Shown piece after piece: positions 54,249-63,363 of a DNA stretch of 64,000 nt (position 1 is the first letter of the stretch; every line of letters starts with the position of its first letter). A model generated the notes under the pieces. The model was not told the origin of the DNA, did not search any database, and worked only from the letters and a program-made list of their open reading frames with translations. The stretch is from positions 1-64,000 of the forward strand of contig JAHHIC010000060.1 of NCBI GenBank assembly GCA_019359035.1, given 5' to 3'. The stretch is from Scytonematopsis contorta HA4267-MV1 (GTDB lineage Bacteria > Cyanobacteriota > Cyanobacteriia > Cyanobacteriales > Nostocaceae). The position numbers and the translations under genes were made by a program.

Positions 54249-55760
54249 TTAACCCAAAAATAGCTTGTACGCAGGATTTTGATTTTCATCCCAATACTGA
54301 TAGCCCAGAGTATCAAGAAAAGCTTGCCAATCATCCATCTCATGGGGTGGAACCTGTATTCCGACTACAATTCTGCCGTAATCTGAGCCATTATTGCGGT
54401 AGTGGAACATACTGATATTCCAATCGGGACTCATGGAACCGACAAACTTCATTAATGCTCCTGGACGTTCTGGAAACTCAAAGCGGTAGAGTAATTCGTT
54501 GTGAGCGAGAGGAGAGTGTCCCCCCACCATGTGCCGTAAATGTAATTTTGTCAGTTCATCGTCGGTTAAATCAAGAGTTTTAAACCCGCACCCTTCAAAA
54601 GTTTTAGCCATATTCAACCTGTCGGCACGGTTTTGGATTTGTAGACCGACAAAAATATGGGCAATGTTTTCATTCGCAATCCGATAATTAAATTCCGTCA
54701 AATTGTGATTACCCATACATTCACAAAATTTACGGAGACTACCTGCTTCTTCTGGAATTGTCACCGCAAAAATCGCTTCCCGACGTTCCCCTAATTCTGC
54801 TCGTTCCGCAACAAAACGCAAACGGTCAAAATTCATGTTCGCTCCACAACAAATTGCAATTAAATTTTTGTCTTGAATTTGCTCGCGTTCGACATAGGCT
54901 TTAGCACCAGCTATAGCCAAAGCCCCAGCAGGTTCTACAATAGAGCGGGTATCCTCAAAAACATCTTTAATAGCAGCACAAGTATCATCAGTGTCAACCA
55001 AGATAATGTCATCAACATACTGCTGACACAAACGAAACGTCTCTTCCCCAACTTCTCGCACAGCCACCCCATCAGCAAATAAACCAACCTGAGGTAAGCG
55101 TACCCGCTTTCCAGCTTGCAACGATTGATACATCGCATCAGCATCAACTGGTTCAACGCCAATAATTTTAATCTCCGGACGCAACCGTTTTATATAAGCA
55201 GCAATCCCAGATATCAACCCCCCACCCCCAATTGCGACAAAAATAGCATGGATGGGTTGCTGACATTGCCGTAAAATTTCCATTCCAATCGTCCCCTGTC
55301 CAGCAATGACATCTGGGTCATCAAAAGGGTGGATAAAAGTTAAACCTTTTTCAGCTTCCAGTTGACGCGCATAACCGTAAGCATCATCATAAGTATTACC
55401 AAACAAAACTACCTCACCCCCCCGTGCTTTCACCGCATTAACTTTCACTCCGGGGGTAGTAACAGGCATAACAATAACAGCTCGTGTTCCCAATCGACTA
55501 GCAGCAAGGGCAACTCCTTGAGCATGATTACCAGCACTAGCTGCAATAACACCCTGTGCCAACATATCTGGTAGCAGGTTCGCCATCTTGTTGTAAGCAC
55601 CCCGTAGTTTAAAAGAGAACACTGACTGCATATCCTCCCGCTTCAACAAAACTTTATTATTCAAACGCATTGAGAGATTAGGTGCGTACTCTAACGGCGT
55701 TTCTTGAGCAACATCGTATACACGGGCAGTCAGAATTCTTTCTAAATAATCGGAATGCAT
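54249..55760 (-). CDS. ilvA: Threonine ammonia-lyase, biosynthetic
   Basis: PLP enzyme converting threonine to 2-oxobutanoate, the first step of isoleucine synthesis. 503 residues: catalytic domain 1-about 325 with the PLP lysine in SVFSFKLRGAYNKM, ASAGNHAQGVALAA, the phosphate loop GGGGLISGIAAYIK and the ICCGANMNFDRL end. Two regulatory ACT-like domains follow (about 330-500: AIFAVTIPEEAGSLRKFCEC; RFEFPERPGALMKFVGSMSP), which mediate isoleucine inhibition in the family. Complete; stands alone. Confidence 0.96.
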   Translation of the reverse strand: MHSDYLERILTARVYDVAQETPLEYAPNLSMRLNNKVLLKREDMQSVFSFKLRGAYNKMANLLPDMLAQGVIAASAGNHAQGVALAASRLGTRAVIVMPVTTPGVKVNAVKARGGEVVLFGNTYDDAYGYARQLEAEKGLTFIHPFDDPDVIAGQGTIGMEILRQCQQPIHAIFVAIGGGGLISGIAAYIKRLRPEIKIIGVEPVDADAMYQSLQAGKRVRLPQVGLFADGVAVREVGEETFRLCQQYVDDIILVDTDDTCAAIKDVFEDTRSIVEPAGALAIAGAKAYVEREQIQDKNLIAICCGANMNFDRLRFVAERAELGERREAIFAVTIPEEAGSLRKFCECMGNHNLTEFNYRIANENIAHIFVGLQIQNRADRLNMAKTFEGCGFKTLDLTDDELTKLHLRHMVGGHSPLAHNELLYRFEFPERPGALMKFVGSMSPDWNISMFHYRNNGSDYGRIVVGIQVPPHEMDDWQAFLDTLGYQYWDENQNPAYKLFLG

Positions 55761-56162
55761 GAGGTTATATTAAGTGTAAGATGCCAGATAAAGAATAATC
55801 TTACGGCATCTGTGTATCGAAAATTTAATAAAATTTTAAATACTGAGAACACTAAAATTTTAACTGGTAAAAATTCATCAAAAATATATATTAACTTAGT
55901 ATTAATACTGTAACTAAATTGACAACATAGCACTTATCTTAATGGTAACAATAATTCTCAAATGTAAGATTTTACAAATTGTTGCAGGAAGGTCTGGGTA
56001 TCCTTAAATCTTCTCAACATATTCCTGAAAAATTTATTCAGAGTAGCTTGGGATAATGTATCTAGTTCAACCTGAAGAATCTTTACACTTGTGATACAGG
56101 GGTGCTAAATTAAGTGAAAATACTTAAGTACTGGTCAGACAATTGAATTTGGTGCTGAAAAA
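55761..56162. other. Intergenic region between divergent ilvA and small ORF
   Basis: AT-rich, no gene or RNA recognised. It should hold the ilvA promoter on the minus strand. Nothing else stands out. Confidence 0.6.
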
Positions 56163-56354
56163 ATGAAAAAAATCCTTTATTATTGCATGTTCATATCTAG
56201 TTTCATCTGCATCCAGAATTTAGTATTAAAGAATACCATATTTAGTAACAAAGCCTCATCTACTGAGGTGAATCAAAAGAAATGTGACCAACAAAAAGAC
56301 CAAAAGGATGAATGTACCTTCTGGTCTTGGCTAAAATTTCCAACCCAACGCTGA
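56163..56354 (+). CDS. Small putative secreted protein
   Basis: 63 residues with a basic start and hydrophobic segment (MKKILYYCMFISSFICIQNL) like a signal peptide, then a polar, Lys/Gln-rich tail with two Cys (VNQKKCDQQKDQKDECTFWS). No family recognised. The frame has an acceptable start, but no strong ribosome-binding site is visible, and base composition is not decisive. It could be chance. Confidence 0.4.
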   Translation: MKKILYYCMFISSFICIQNLVLKNTIFSNKASSTEVNQKKCDQQKDQKDECTFWSWLKFPTQR

Positions 56355-56365
56355 AAATTTCCACC

Positions 56366-56395
56366 TGTAGAGACGTTACATGTAACGTCTCTACA
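56366..56395. repeat. 30-bp perfect palindrome, second copy
   Basis: Identical to 52388-52417. Located 20 bp beyond the speB stop (minus strand) and 11 bp after the stop of the small plus-strand frame, again between converging genes, consistent with a terminator-like role. Confidence 0.9.
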
Positions 56396-56414
56396 TTAAC
56401 CCCGCAATGATAAA

Positions 56415-57446
56415 TTATCGTCGCAATGATAAATCCATCAAATTTGCCAACTTCAAAAGTATTCTTGCTCCAACATTTCCATCCCACTCAGCATCACCAA
56501 CCTCACAAATATCAAAGCCAATAATTTTCCGACCGCTATTTACTAATTCACGAAACAAACAAAAAGTTTGCTCCAGTTCCAATCCACCCGGAACAGGAGT
56601 ACCAGTATTTGGACAAAGTTTGGGGTCTAAACCATCGACATCAAAGCTAATATGAACAAATTCAGGTAAATCGCTGATAATTTCTTTACATAATTCCATC
56701 CAAGTTGTCCCAGAATAAAGCTTTTGCTTAATCGCTGGGTCGTAATAAGCAACAATTCTCCTGTTTGATTGTTCAATTATTTGCACCTCATCCTGACAAA
56801 TGTCCCGCAAACCTACCTGCACTAATTTAGATATCTGCGGTAGCTTCATGGCATTGAACATGATTGAAGCATGGGAGAACTTAAATCCTTCATAGGCATC
56901 GCGCAAATCAGCATGAGCGTCTATATGTAAAATACCATAACTTGGGTATTTGACAGCTAATGCTTGGAAATACCCCAAAGGTATACTATGGTCTCCACCA
57001 ATAACTGCGACTCTTTTGTTATTATTAATTGCTTGCTGACACTGCTGAAATAACCATTGATTTACTTGTTGACCAGCTTGATTAATTTCTGTCAGAACAG
57101 GTGTTAAATCTGGTGAGTCTGTCAAAGGTTGACCTTGCTCTAAACGCTCGATAATTTTTGCAGCTAAACCACGGTAATATTTATTTTTCTCTAAAATATC
57201 CTGGGGAATTTCCATCATAAAAATTCCCTGCTTCCATCCATCAGGATTATCAAAATCAAATAAATCCAACTGAGGTGAAGCATCCAAAATTCTTTGGGGA
57301 GCATTAGCTGTTCCTGCTCCGTAGGAAACCGTAACTTCCCACGGAACGCAAAAAACGATTAGGTTCGCTGACTCGTAAGTAAATGGTAAGCCAAACAAAT
57401 TGCCATTTGCTTGACCAACACCACTAGGATTATATTCTTGCATCAT
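56415..57446 (-). CDS. speB: Agmatinase (ureohydrolase family)
   Basis: Hydrolyses agmatine to putrescine and urea in polyamine synthesis. The 343-residue protein has the arginase-fold manganese motifs: GGDHSIPLGY, IDAHADLRDAY and SFDVDGLDP, together with TGTPVPGGLE, where the conserved Glu/Thr substrate loop lies. Substrate choice between agmatine and other guanidino compounds cannot be proved from sequence, but it follows 12 bp after spermidine synthase on the same strand. This makes a polyamine operon producing putrescine and then spermidine. N-terminal region (LFGLPFTYESANLIVFCVPW) complete. Confidence 0.92.
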   Translation of the reverse strand: MMQEYNPSGVGQANGNLFGLPFTYESANLIVFCVPWEVTVSYGAGTANAPQRILDASPQLDLFDFDNPDGWKQGIFMMEIPQDILEKNKYYRGLAAKIIERLEQGQPLTDSPDLTPVLTEINQAGQQVNQWLFQQCQQAINNNKRVAVIGGDHSIPLGYFQALAVKYPSYGILHIDAHADLRDAYEGFKFSHASIMFNAMKLPQISKLVQVGLRDICQDEVQIIEQSNRRIVAYYDPAIKQKLYSGTTWMELCKEIISDLPEFVHISFDVDGLDPKLCPNTGTPVPGGLELEQTFCLFRELVNSGRKIIGFDICEVGDAEWDGNVGARILLKLANLMDLSLRR

Positions 57447-57458
57447 ATTTTATTGCGC

Positions 57459-58373
57459 TTAAGAATTATTTATCATACTGCTAATATAATTGGGCAAAGC
57501 AAAGGCTGCTTGATGAACATCAGCATTGTAGTAGCGTAAATTATGTAATGAAGCAAATTTTGCGGATTTATCGTAATCCAAATTATTGATTGGATGAGCA
57601 GCATTTTTAGAACAGTAAGTTAAACTCCACAATCCCGAAGGATACATGGGAATAAACACTAAATAAGGATGAACTTGCTCGACCCCAAAAACTTGCTTAA
57701 GACATTGGTTTAGTTCAACAAATGCTTTAGGATGAAAATTTGGTGATTCGCTTTGTATGCTTACAACTCCATCAGGACGCAAACAACGATGAACATCTTG
57801 GTAAAATGATTTCGTGAACAATCCTTCAGATGGTCCAACGGGGTCGGAAGAATCTATTATAACTAAATCATAGGCTGCATCGGCTGCGTCTTTAACAAAT
57901 TTGATGCCGTCATCTATAAGTAAATTTAATTTGGGATTTTCTAAAGCTGAGGAAATTGTGGGTAGAAACTGCTTTGATGCTCGCACTACAACCTCATCAA
58001 TTTCTACCATTGTGATGCTCTCAATTCCTGGATGACGCACCAATTCTCGAATTGTACCACCATCGCCAGCACCGATTACTAATACATTTTTAATACTAGG
58101 ATTAGTAAGCATTGGAACATGGACAATCATTTCATGATAGGAGAATTCATCAGTTTCGGTACACATAACCATGCGGTCAATAGTCAGCATTTTCCCTCTA
58201 TCATGAGTATCAAATACTTCTACAGTTTGATAGGGAGATACTTCTTTGAAAAGACATTCGCCTTTAATGCGAATTGAGAGGGCTGTTTTGCCATTATTAT
58301 CTATGACCCATTCGTCCGGGTTGAATTGACCAGAGTCAGCAGTTTCCAGAGCCAATTGTTCGTCTGTGGTCAT
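57459..58373 (-). CDS. speE: Spermidine synthase
   Basis: Transfers aminopropyl from decarboxylated SAM to putrescine. 304 residues with the family's hallmarks: FDTHDRGKMLTIDRMVMCTE, DEFSYHEMIVHVPMLTNPS, the nucleotide-binding VLVIGAGDGGTIRELVRHPG, ITMVEIDEVVVRASKQFLP, and the catalytic DLVIIDSSDPVGPSEGLF with its Asp residues. First gene of the two-gene operon with agmatinase (12-bp gap). Start at 58373 gives a 20-residue polar leader (MTTDEQLALETADSGQFNPD). Confidence 0.95.
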   Translation of the reverse strand: MTTDEQLALETADSGQFNPDEWVIDNNGKTALSIRIKGECLFKEVSPYQTVEVFDTHDRGKMLTIDRMVMCTETDEFSYHEMIVHVPMLTNPSIKNVLVIGAGDGGTIRELVRHPGIESITMVEIDEVVVRASKQFLPTISSALENPKLNLLIDDGIKFVKDAADAAYDLVIIDSSDPVGPSEGLFTKSFYQDVHRCLRPDGVVSIQSESPNFHPKAFVELNQCLKQVFGVEQVHPYLVFIPMYPSGLWSLTYCSKNAAHPINNLDYDKSAKFASLHNLRYYNADVHQAAFALPNYISSMINNS

Positions 58374-59067
58374 TTTAGATGCGTCGCCTCTGTAAGAAAA
58401 TACAATACCAGAGGTAAAGTATATGATGTTAGTGCCTTTAGCTCAAGATGTAATTTAAGTACCAAACATAGTGCAAATAAGGTTATTATAACTTTTTATA
58501 TTTTTGCTCGCAAAGCGGAATAGCCTACTACTAAGACATTTCAAGCCTTTTTTAGGCTATATTTTCGCGGATGATACAAAAAAACTTCCACAGGGTATGG
58601 TAAAATACCATAGGCAAGCACCTAAGGAATAACACTTATTAAAGTTAGACTCTTGTAATTTAGTAAATCAAACAGAATGGCCGCTGTAAATGTTGGGTTT
58701 GGAGGTTCCTAGCGGTTCATTGATTATAATCAGTATCCAATAGAGAAAGTATGAGGGGTAAGACACCTTACCAAATTTCCAAAATCATCATGTACTTTGG
58801 GATGCAGTCACTGATTCCGTATTGAGATAAAAGCAAGCTAATTAATTTTCTTGCACTAAATCTCAAAGCTTCCAGATTTGTTTGGAATGTCACGGAAGTA
58901 CGAAACTAGGACGTTCCACCTGAGTTTGAAAAAAAGTCTTCTGATTCCCTTGACGTTCAAAATTTACTGTGATAACAAGGTGTCAGCGATACAAAAAGGC
59001 GTTAGCGCATCCCCGCCAAGAGAAACACTAACGCTCTTGACTAAATTACATAAGCATAACATTTATC
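58374..59067. other. Intergenic region upstream of speE
   Basis: About 690 bp without a gene I can support. It contains a small hairpin (TATGGTAAAATACCATA near 58595) and the promoter area of speE on the minus strand. An 83-codon open frame from 58878 has no homology feature and is probably random. Confidence 0.6.
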
Positions 59068-59307
59068 ATGCCACAAACTACAGATTACATCCAATCCAAT
59101 TCAGACACCCAGTCTACCAACGGTTATAAAACACGCCTGAATAAATGGGCTATCGCTCGTATGCTTCCAGATATGACAAGAGAAGTTGTAGCTCGCTTTC
59201 GCAGTCGTTCAGATGCTGACGGACACATGCAATTATTGCTACGACGGACTCCTGGTGAGACTTTGATGATTGTGTTTGACTGTCCTAAAGAGGAAGCGGC
59301 TGTTTAA
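59068..59307 (+). CDS. Small conserved cyanobacterial protein, function unknown
   Basis: 79 residues; disordered first 20, then a compact domain (LNKWAIARMLPDMTREVVAR, FRSRSDADGHMQLLLRRTPG, ETLMIVFDCPK). Predicted soluble. The pattern of a short alpha/beta domain ending in a strand, with good initiation context (AACATTTATCATG), looks genuine, and I recall similar short proteins in cyanobacterial genomes without a known role. No operon partner. Confidence 0.65.
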   Translation: MPQTTDYIQSNSDTQSTNGYKTRLNKWAIARMLPDMTREVVARFRSRSDADGHMQLLLRRTPGETLMIVFDCPKEEAAV

Positions 59308-59401
59308 TTTTGCATTATATTTCAAATGACTTTGAGTTTGTTCAAAGTCGCATCTCTCCCCTCCTTTAAGGGGAGATAATATTGATTCGTAATTACTAGA
59401 G

Positions 59402-60502
59402 ATGTACGAGAATTTACCCCGTAGAAAACTACTCCGTCAGGGATTTCAAGCTTTAATTGGTCTTTCTTCTTTTAGTTTACTTAGCTTACATCGCAATAGT
59501 TCTATTTCCGCTGCAAATGATGCGATTGCTAATTTGGAAGCACAAATACCAAGGTTGATGCGAACAGCCTTAATTCCTGGTTTGGCTGTTGCTGTGATTA
59601 GAAGTGGTGAACTTTATTGGAGTCGAGGATTCGGGGTAAGAAGTACATCTAATAAAAAAATTGTAACTAAAGATACGATATTTGCAGCAGCTTCTTTAAA
59701 TAAACCTTTGTTTGCTTATGCGGTGTTGAAGCTGGTGGAGCAGGGAAAACTCGATTTAGATGCTCCCCTGACACAATATACTGCTAAACCTTATATATCT
59801 GACTCCAGAATAAAACTTGTTACTATTCGTAGAGTTTTATCTCACACTACTGGTTTTCCTAATTGGAGCGGGGATGACCCTTTAACAATCAAGTTTCAAC
59901 CAGGAACAAAATTTAGTTATTCTGGAGAAGGGTTTCTTTATTTGCAGAAGGTCGTGGAAGAGATTACTCAACAACCTTTGCATCAATATTTGAATGATTC
60001 TCTTTTAGTACCTTTGCAGATGAGAAATAGTAGTTTAATTTGGCAATCTGCATTTCAAGCGACTGCTAGTGATGGACATAACCGTAAAGGTAGAGCTTTA
60101 CCAATGGGTAAACCAAAGCTAGGGAGCGCTGCTGGAAGTTTGCGTACTACAGCGGAAGATTATGCTAAATTTATGATTGCGATGATGAAACCGGGAAGTA
60201 TTGATAGTCCAATGCTTACGGAAGATAGTTTAACTAATATGTTGCAACCCCAAATTCAAATCAATCAATTTTTAGATTGGGGTTTAGGTTGGGGTTTGGA
60301 AAAAGTCGGAGATGAGAGATTTTTTTGGCATTGGGGTGATTTAGTTACTTTCAAAAGTTTTACTCTGGCTAATCATGAATCTGGTTCAGGGATTGTTATT
60401 TTCACGAATAGCCAAAATGGATTAAAAATTTGTAATCAAATTGTCAAAGAAGCTATCGGTGGAGAACATCCGGCTTTTGGTTTAAGCATGATTCAATATT
60501 AA
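59402..60502 (+). CDS. Serine hydrolase, beta-lactamase/penicillin-binding-protein class C type
   Basis: 366 residues with an N-terminal RRKLLRQGF twin-arginine-like signal and hydrophobic stretch (about 7-35), so exported. The class C serine hydrolase motifs are SLNK (AAASLNKPLFAYAVLKLVEQ; the S-x-x-K with catalytic Ser), YSGE (FSYSGEGFLYLQKV; the Y-x-x position) and HWGD (FFWHWGDLVTF; in place of K-T-G/HTG). This family includes D-aminopeptidases, esterases and beta-lactamases; the substrate cannot be inferred. Complete; followed by a bidirectional hairpin before the convergent gene. Confidence 0.88.
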   Translation: MYENLPRRKLLRQGFQALIGLSSFSLLSLHRNSSISAANDAIANLEAQIPRLMRTALIPGLAVAVIRSGELYWSRGFGVRSTSNKKIVTKDTIFAAASLNKPLFAYAVLKLVEQGKLDLDAPLTQYTAKPYISDSRIKLVTIRRVLSHTTGFPNWSGDDPLTIKFQPGTKFSYSGEGFLYLQKVVEEITQQPLHQYLNDSLLVPLQMRNSSLIWQSAFQATASDGHNRKGRALPMGKPKLGSAAGSLRTTAEDYAKFMIAMMKPGSIDSPMLTEDSLTNMLQPQIQINQFLDWGLGWGLEKVGDERFFWHWGDLVTFKSFTLANHESGSGIVIFTNSQNGLKICNQIVKEAIGGEHPAFGLSMIQY

Positions 60503-60525
60503 ATAATGCTGACCTAACCCCCCTA

Positions 60526-60552
60526 CCCCCCTTCCCTAGTAGGGAAGGGGGG
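60526..60552. terminator. Bidirectional hairpin between convergent genes
   Basis: CCCCCCTTCCCT-AGT-AGGGAAGGGGGG forms a 12-bp GC-rich stem with a 3-nt loop, 24 bp beyond the serine hydrolase stop and 27 bp before the stop of the convergent gene. There is no T-run on either side, so it may be a dispersed palindrome serving as terminator. Confidence 0.6.
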
Positions 60553-60578
60553 AAATACTATATCGCGTCTCTACATTT

Positions 60579-61811
60579 TTATCTGGAGGTTGAAAGATTT
60601 TTTGTTTCGGCTAACATCAAATTGGAATCGTTGACACCAAATTTGTAACCAATACCGAAATTTAAAGGTTTAATGTTTTTACCCTTTCGATAGACGCTTT
60701 TCAAATCTCCTTGGTAACTATTGGAAAATAAACCAATCGGACCATCATAAGCACCAAAAAACTTTAAGTTCCATTCTGATTTATCAAAAGCTTTTAGTGG
60801 CATACCCGAATCATCTTGTAATATATGGGTACTTTCATCTAAAATTAAATTTCTGATTGCAGAAAAATTTCCTGAGTGCATTAAATAAGATGCAGCTTTT
60901 AAGTAAGTAACTTTTTTATCTGAATTTTTAATAAACTTACTAAATTCTGGACGCTGTTTCAAACCGTCGTTGGATAAATCCGTGGAGAAATAATATAATG
61001 TACGTGCTTGAGATTCTCCTTCTGGTGCAAAGGCTATTTTCACTCCTCGAATCATTCCTTTTTGGAATGGTTTAATGTTAGCATTTTTATCCATGCCAAT
61101 ATTTTGCACATCAAGTATACGATTATTAGTGCGAGCCAAAAATACGTATAATATTGGTAGAACTCCGTTTTTCTTAAAGTCTACTTTCATATTATTTGTC
61201 ATAAAAAAACTAAATTGTAAGATTGCATAGAGAGACCCTCTAACTTCTTGCAATTTCCAATCTCTTTGACCGTCAGATAATTTTGCTAAATCACTCACAT
61301 CACCAGCAGGTTCTAATCCTACCATCACATATTCTTTGGCTTTAGGGAATAAAGAATAAGCATAGAGAATATCGGGACCACTAAATGGATAAAATATTTT
61401 TGGGTTAGTCGCATTAATTGCTTTTAACTGCTGTCGCGACCATTTTCTCACTTTTTTTAATTGTCTGCTTTCTAACTTTGACCAGGAATTCTGAAAAAAT
61501 TCGTTGTGTCTAGACCAACTATCGCTTTTTTGAAATTTAGCTAAGGTACTATTGCTATCAACTTTTATTCCAGCTAAAAACTTTGCTGTATCGGTAAGTT
61601 TTTTAGATTTAGCTTGGTCAATTCTTGGTTGCGACTCTTGAGGTTTGGGAGTTGATTTAAGAGTTGATTTTGAAGCGACTGTTTGCGGTTGAATATTTGC
61701 TTGTTCGATAACATTTTGTGAATTTATTTGTGATTTTGTATAGAAATGTTGCAGAAAAAGTAAAGAACCTATACCAACGCAGAACATTGATAAAAATTTT
61801 GTTGTATTCAT
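60579..61811 (-). CDS. Exported protein of unknown function
   Basis: 410 residues from the ATG at 61811, preferred over 61823 because GGAGA lies seven bases upstream. An N-terminal signal or anchor (FLSMFCVGIGSLLFLQHFYT) is followed by a Q/K/S/T-rich linker (about 25-70), then a globular domain with the distinctive KIFYPFSGPDILYAYSLFPK, VMVGLEPAGDVSDL, and EWNLKFFGAYDGPIGLFSNS. I recognise this as a conserved hypothetical exported family but know no activity. It is 26 bp behind a class A-like serine hydrolase on the same strand, so likely a two-gene operon acting at the envelope. Confidence 0.8.
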   Translation of the reverse strand: MNTTKFLSMFCVGIGSLLFLQHFYTKSQINSQNVIEQANIQPQTVASKSTLKSTPKPQESQPRIDQAKSKKLTDTAKFLAGIKVDSNSTLAKFQKSDSWSRHNEFFQNSWSKLESRQLKKVRKWSRQQLKAINATNPKIFYPFSGPDILYAYSLFPKAKEYVMVGLEPAGDVSDLAKLSDGQRDWKLQEVRGSLYAILQFSFFMTNNMKVDFKKNGVLPILYVFLARTNNRILDVQNIGMDKNANIKPFQKGMIRGVKIAFAPEGESQARTLYYFSTDLSNDGLKQRPEFSKFIKNSDKKVTYLKAASYLMHSGNFSAIRNLILDESTHILQDDSGMPLKAFDKSEWNLKFFGAYDGPIGLFSNSYQGDLKSVYRKGKNIKPLNFGIGYKFGVNDSNLMLAETKNLSTSR

Positions 61812-61848
61812 GATTATCTCCAATGAATTATGAATTATTAATTATGAA

Positions 61849-63105
61849 TTATTTCGACATTCGTTGATAAATCAAACGAGATATATCGGGAAAAATTTGT
61901 CCGTCATTAGCATACGCGGGGTCTGCTCCAAAAACAACTAAAATATAGTCTGATTTTTGTTTTTTGAGATGCACCATTGCAGCTTCTGTTCTGACAACAT
62001 TTGTCCAACCAGCTTTGGAGTAGAATTCGACCTCTTTATCAGGTAATGACTGACCTAATAAATTTTGTACGGGGTTAAAGTCGTATGGCAACTTTTTCCA
62101 TACATCGGAATTCAAATCTCTGTGTAATAATTCACACATGCTTTGGCTGGCTTTGGGAGAAACTGCCTTTTTTGTATAGCAGATTTCATACATCAGTCTG
62201 GCTGCGTGTCTACTACTTATCTTATTCCAATTTGTAATTGGTTCACCAAGTAGCTGTGATTCACTTCCATTTGGTTCTGACTGTTCTATATAGTAGACGG
62301 GGAAGGCTTTCTGGATAACATTAATGTTCTTATAGCCTGCTTTTTGGAAAAATCGGTTAACTTGCGAGCGTTTGTTTTGCCAATTTTTATATTTCTTCTC
62401 GCTAAGTCTTGATTGAGAGCGAGTATTTGTCACTTGGTCGAGAACAAAACTAGCTGCTTCATTGTCTGATTCTTTTATCATTTTCGCCAAAAACGGGCTA
62501 AAATGTTGAGAATCTGCCCAAATCCCGTTTTCTATTTGTCCGTATAAAGCTACCATCCAAAACATCTTGACAACACTAGCTGGATACCTTGGTACGTCTT
62601 GGTTATGTCCAGCAATTTCACCTGTTTTTGTGTCTATTAGAGTGATTGATAAAGGGTCTGCTGGTAAATTATTCTCTTTTGCAAGTTTAATAGTATCCTT
62701 AATAATTGCTTGCAACTTTTTACTCTGCTTGAAGTGTAAAGGTTTTTTAAGATTGTAGACAACTTCCGAGTTTTCTTTTCCCTTTAGACGAGAAGGAAGT
62801 GGTAACGATTTATCATTAGCCCATTCAGGAAGTGGACCTGAGGGGATTGATGCTTTTAATTTTTTTGGTGGGGTTGGAGTTGATACTGTTTTAGTGGTGA
62901 CTTGTAATGCTAGGGGAGGTAATCTTGGCTTTGATAGTTGTTGAGTGTGTGATTTGGGGGTTTTGGTTAGCACACACTGAGTTGCCAGACAGCATAGTAA
63001 TATATACCCAAGAGCTTGCTGCCATGTCAAATCTTTTACTTTGCTAAGCAAAGACTGTAGAAACTTATTCTTCAAGATGACTTCTGGTATACCTTTTTTC
63101 GGCAT
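61849..63105 (-). CDS. Class A beta-lactamase-like serine hydrolase, membrane-anchored
   Basis: 418 residues. A cytoplasmic basic segment and one transmembrane helix (about 32-50, LGYILLCCLATQCVLT) precede a proline-rich linker. The hydrolase domain (about 130-415) has the serine motif YPASVVKMFWMV (S-x-x-K), SDN (KESDNEAASFVLD) and KAG in place of KTG (FYSKAGWTNVVRTEAAMVHL). The fold resembles class A beta-lactamases and the cyanobacterial proteins usually annotated as serine hydrolases; the conserved Glu166-type residue is not evident, so true beta-lactamase activity is doubtful. Peptidoglycan processing or another hydrolysis outside the membrane is inferred. Upstream of and in line with the unknown gene at 60579. 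Confidence 0.85.
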   Translation of the reverse strand: MPKKGIPEVILKNKFLQSLLSKVKDLTWQQALGYILLCCLATQCVLTKTPKSHTQQLSKPRLPPLALQVTTKTVSTPTPPKKLKASIPSGPLPEWANDKSLPLPSRLKGKENSEVVYNLKKPLHFKQSKKLQAIIKDTIKLAKENNLPADPLSITLIDTKTGEIAGHNQDVPRYPASVVKMFWMVALYGQIENGIWADSQHFSPFLAKMIKESDNEAASFVLDQVTNTRSQSRLSEKKYKNWQNKRSQVNRFFQKAGYKNINVIQKAFPVYYIEQSEPNGSESQLLGEPITNWNKISSRHAARLMYEICYTKKAVSPKASQSMCELLHRDLNSDVWKKLPYDFNPVQNLLGQSLPDKEVEFYSKAGWTNVVRTEAAMVHLKKQKSDYILVVFGADPAYANDGQIFPDISRLIYQRMSK

Positions 63106-63363
63106 GGCTAGATTTACCTTAAGTAATTCCCGAATTAAAATTTAGGAAATTAAACCCAAGTATTTTATCAAAGATGTAGTGTGAAAAATCTTAATTTTAT
63201 TTTTAGTTAAAGTTTAGTAAAAGATAGTAAATTACGAGCAGCGTAAATGAAACTACCTGGAAGTAGTTGTATAAATTTATTATTTATGGTATTTTAGCGG
63301 CTGCGTTAAATTAGCAATTTATATATAGTTAAGCTTCAATTCATTCTGAGTTAAAAATGTGCT

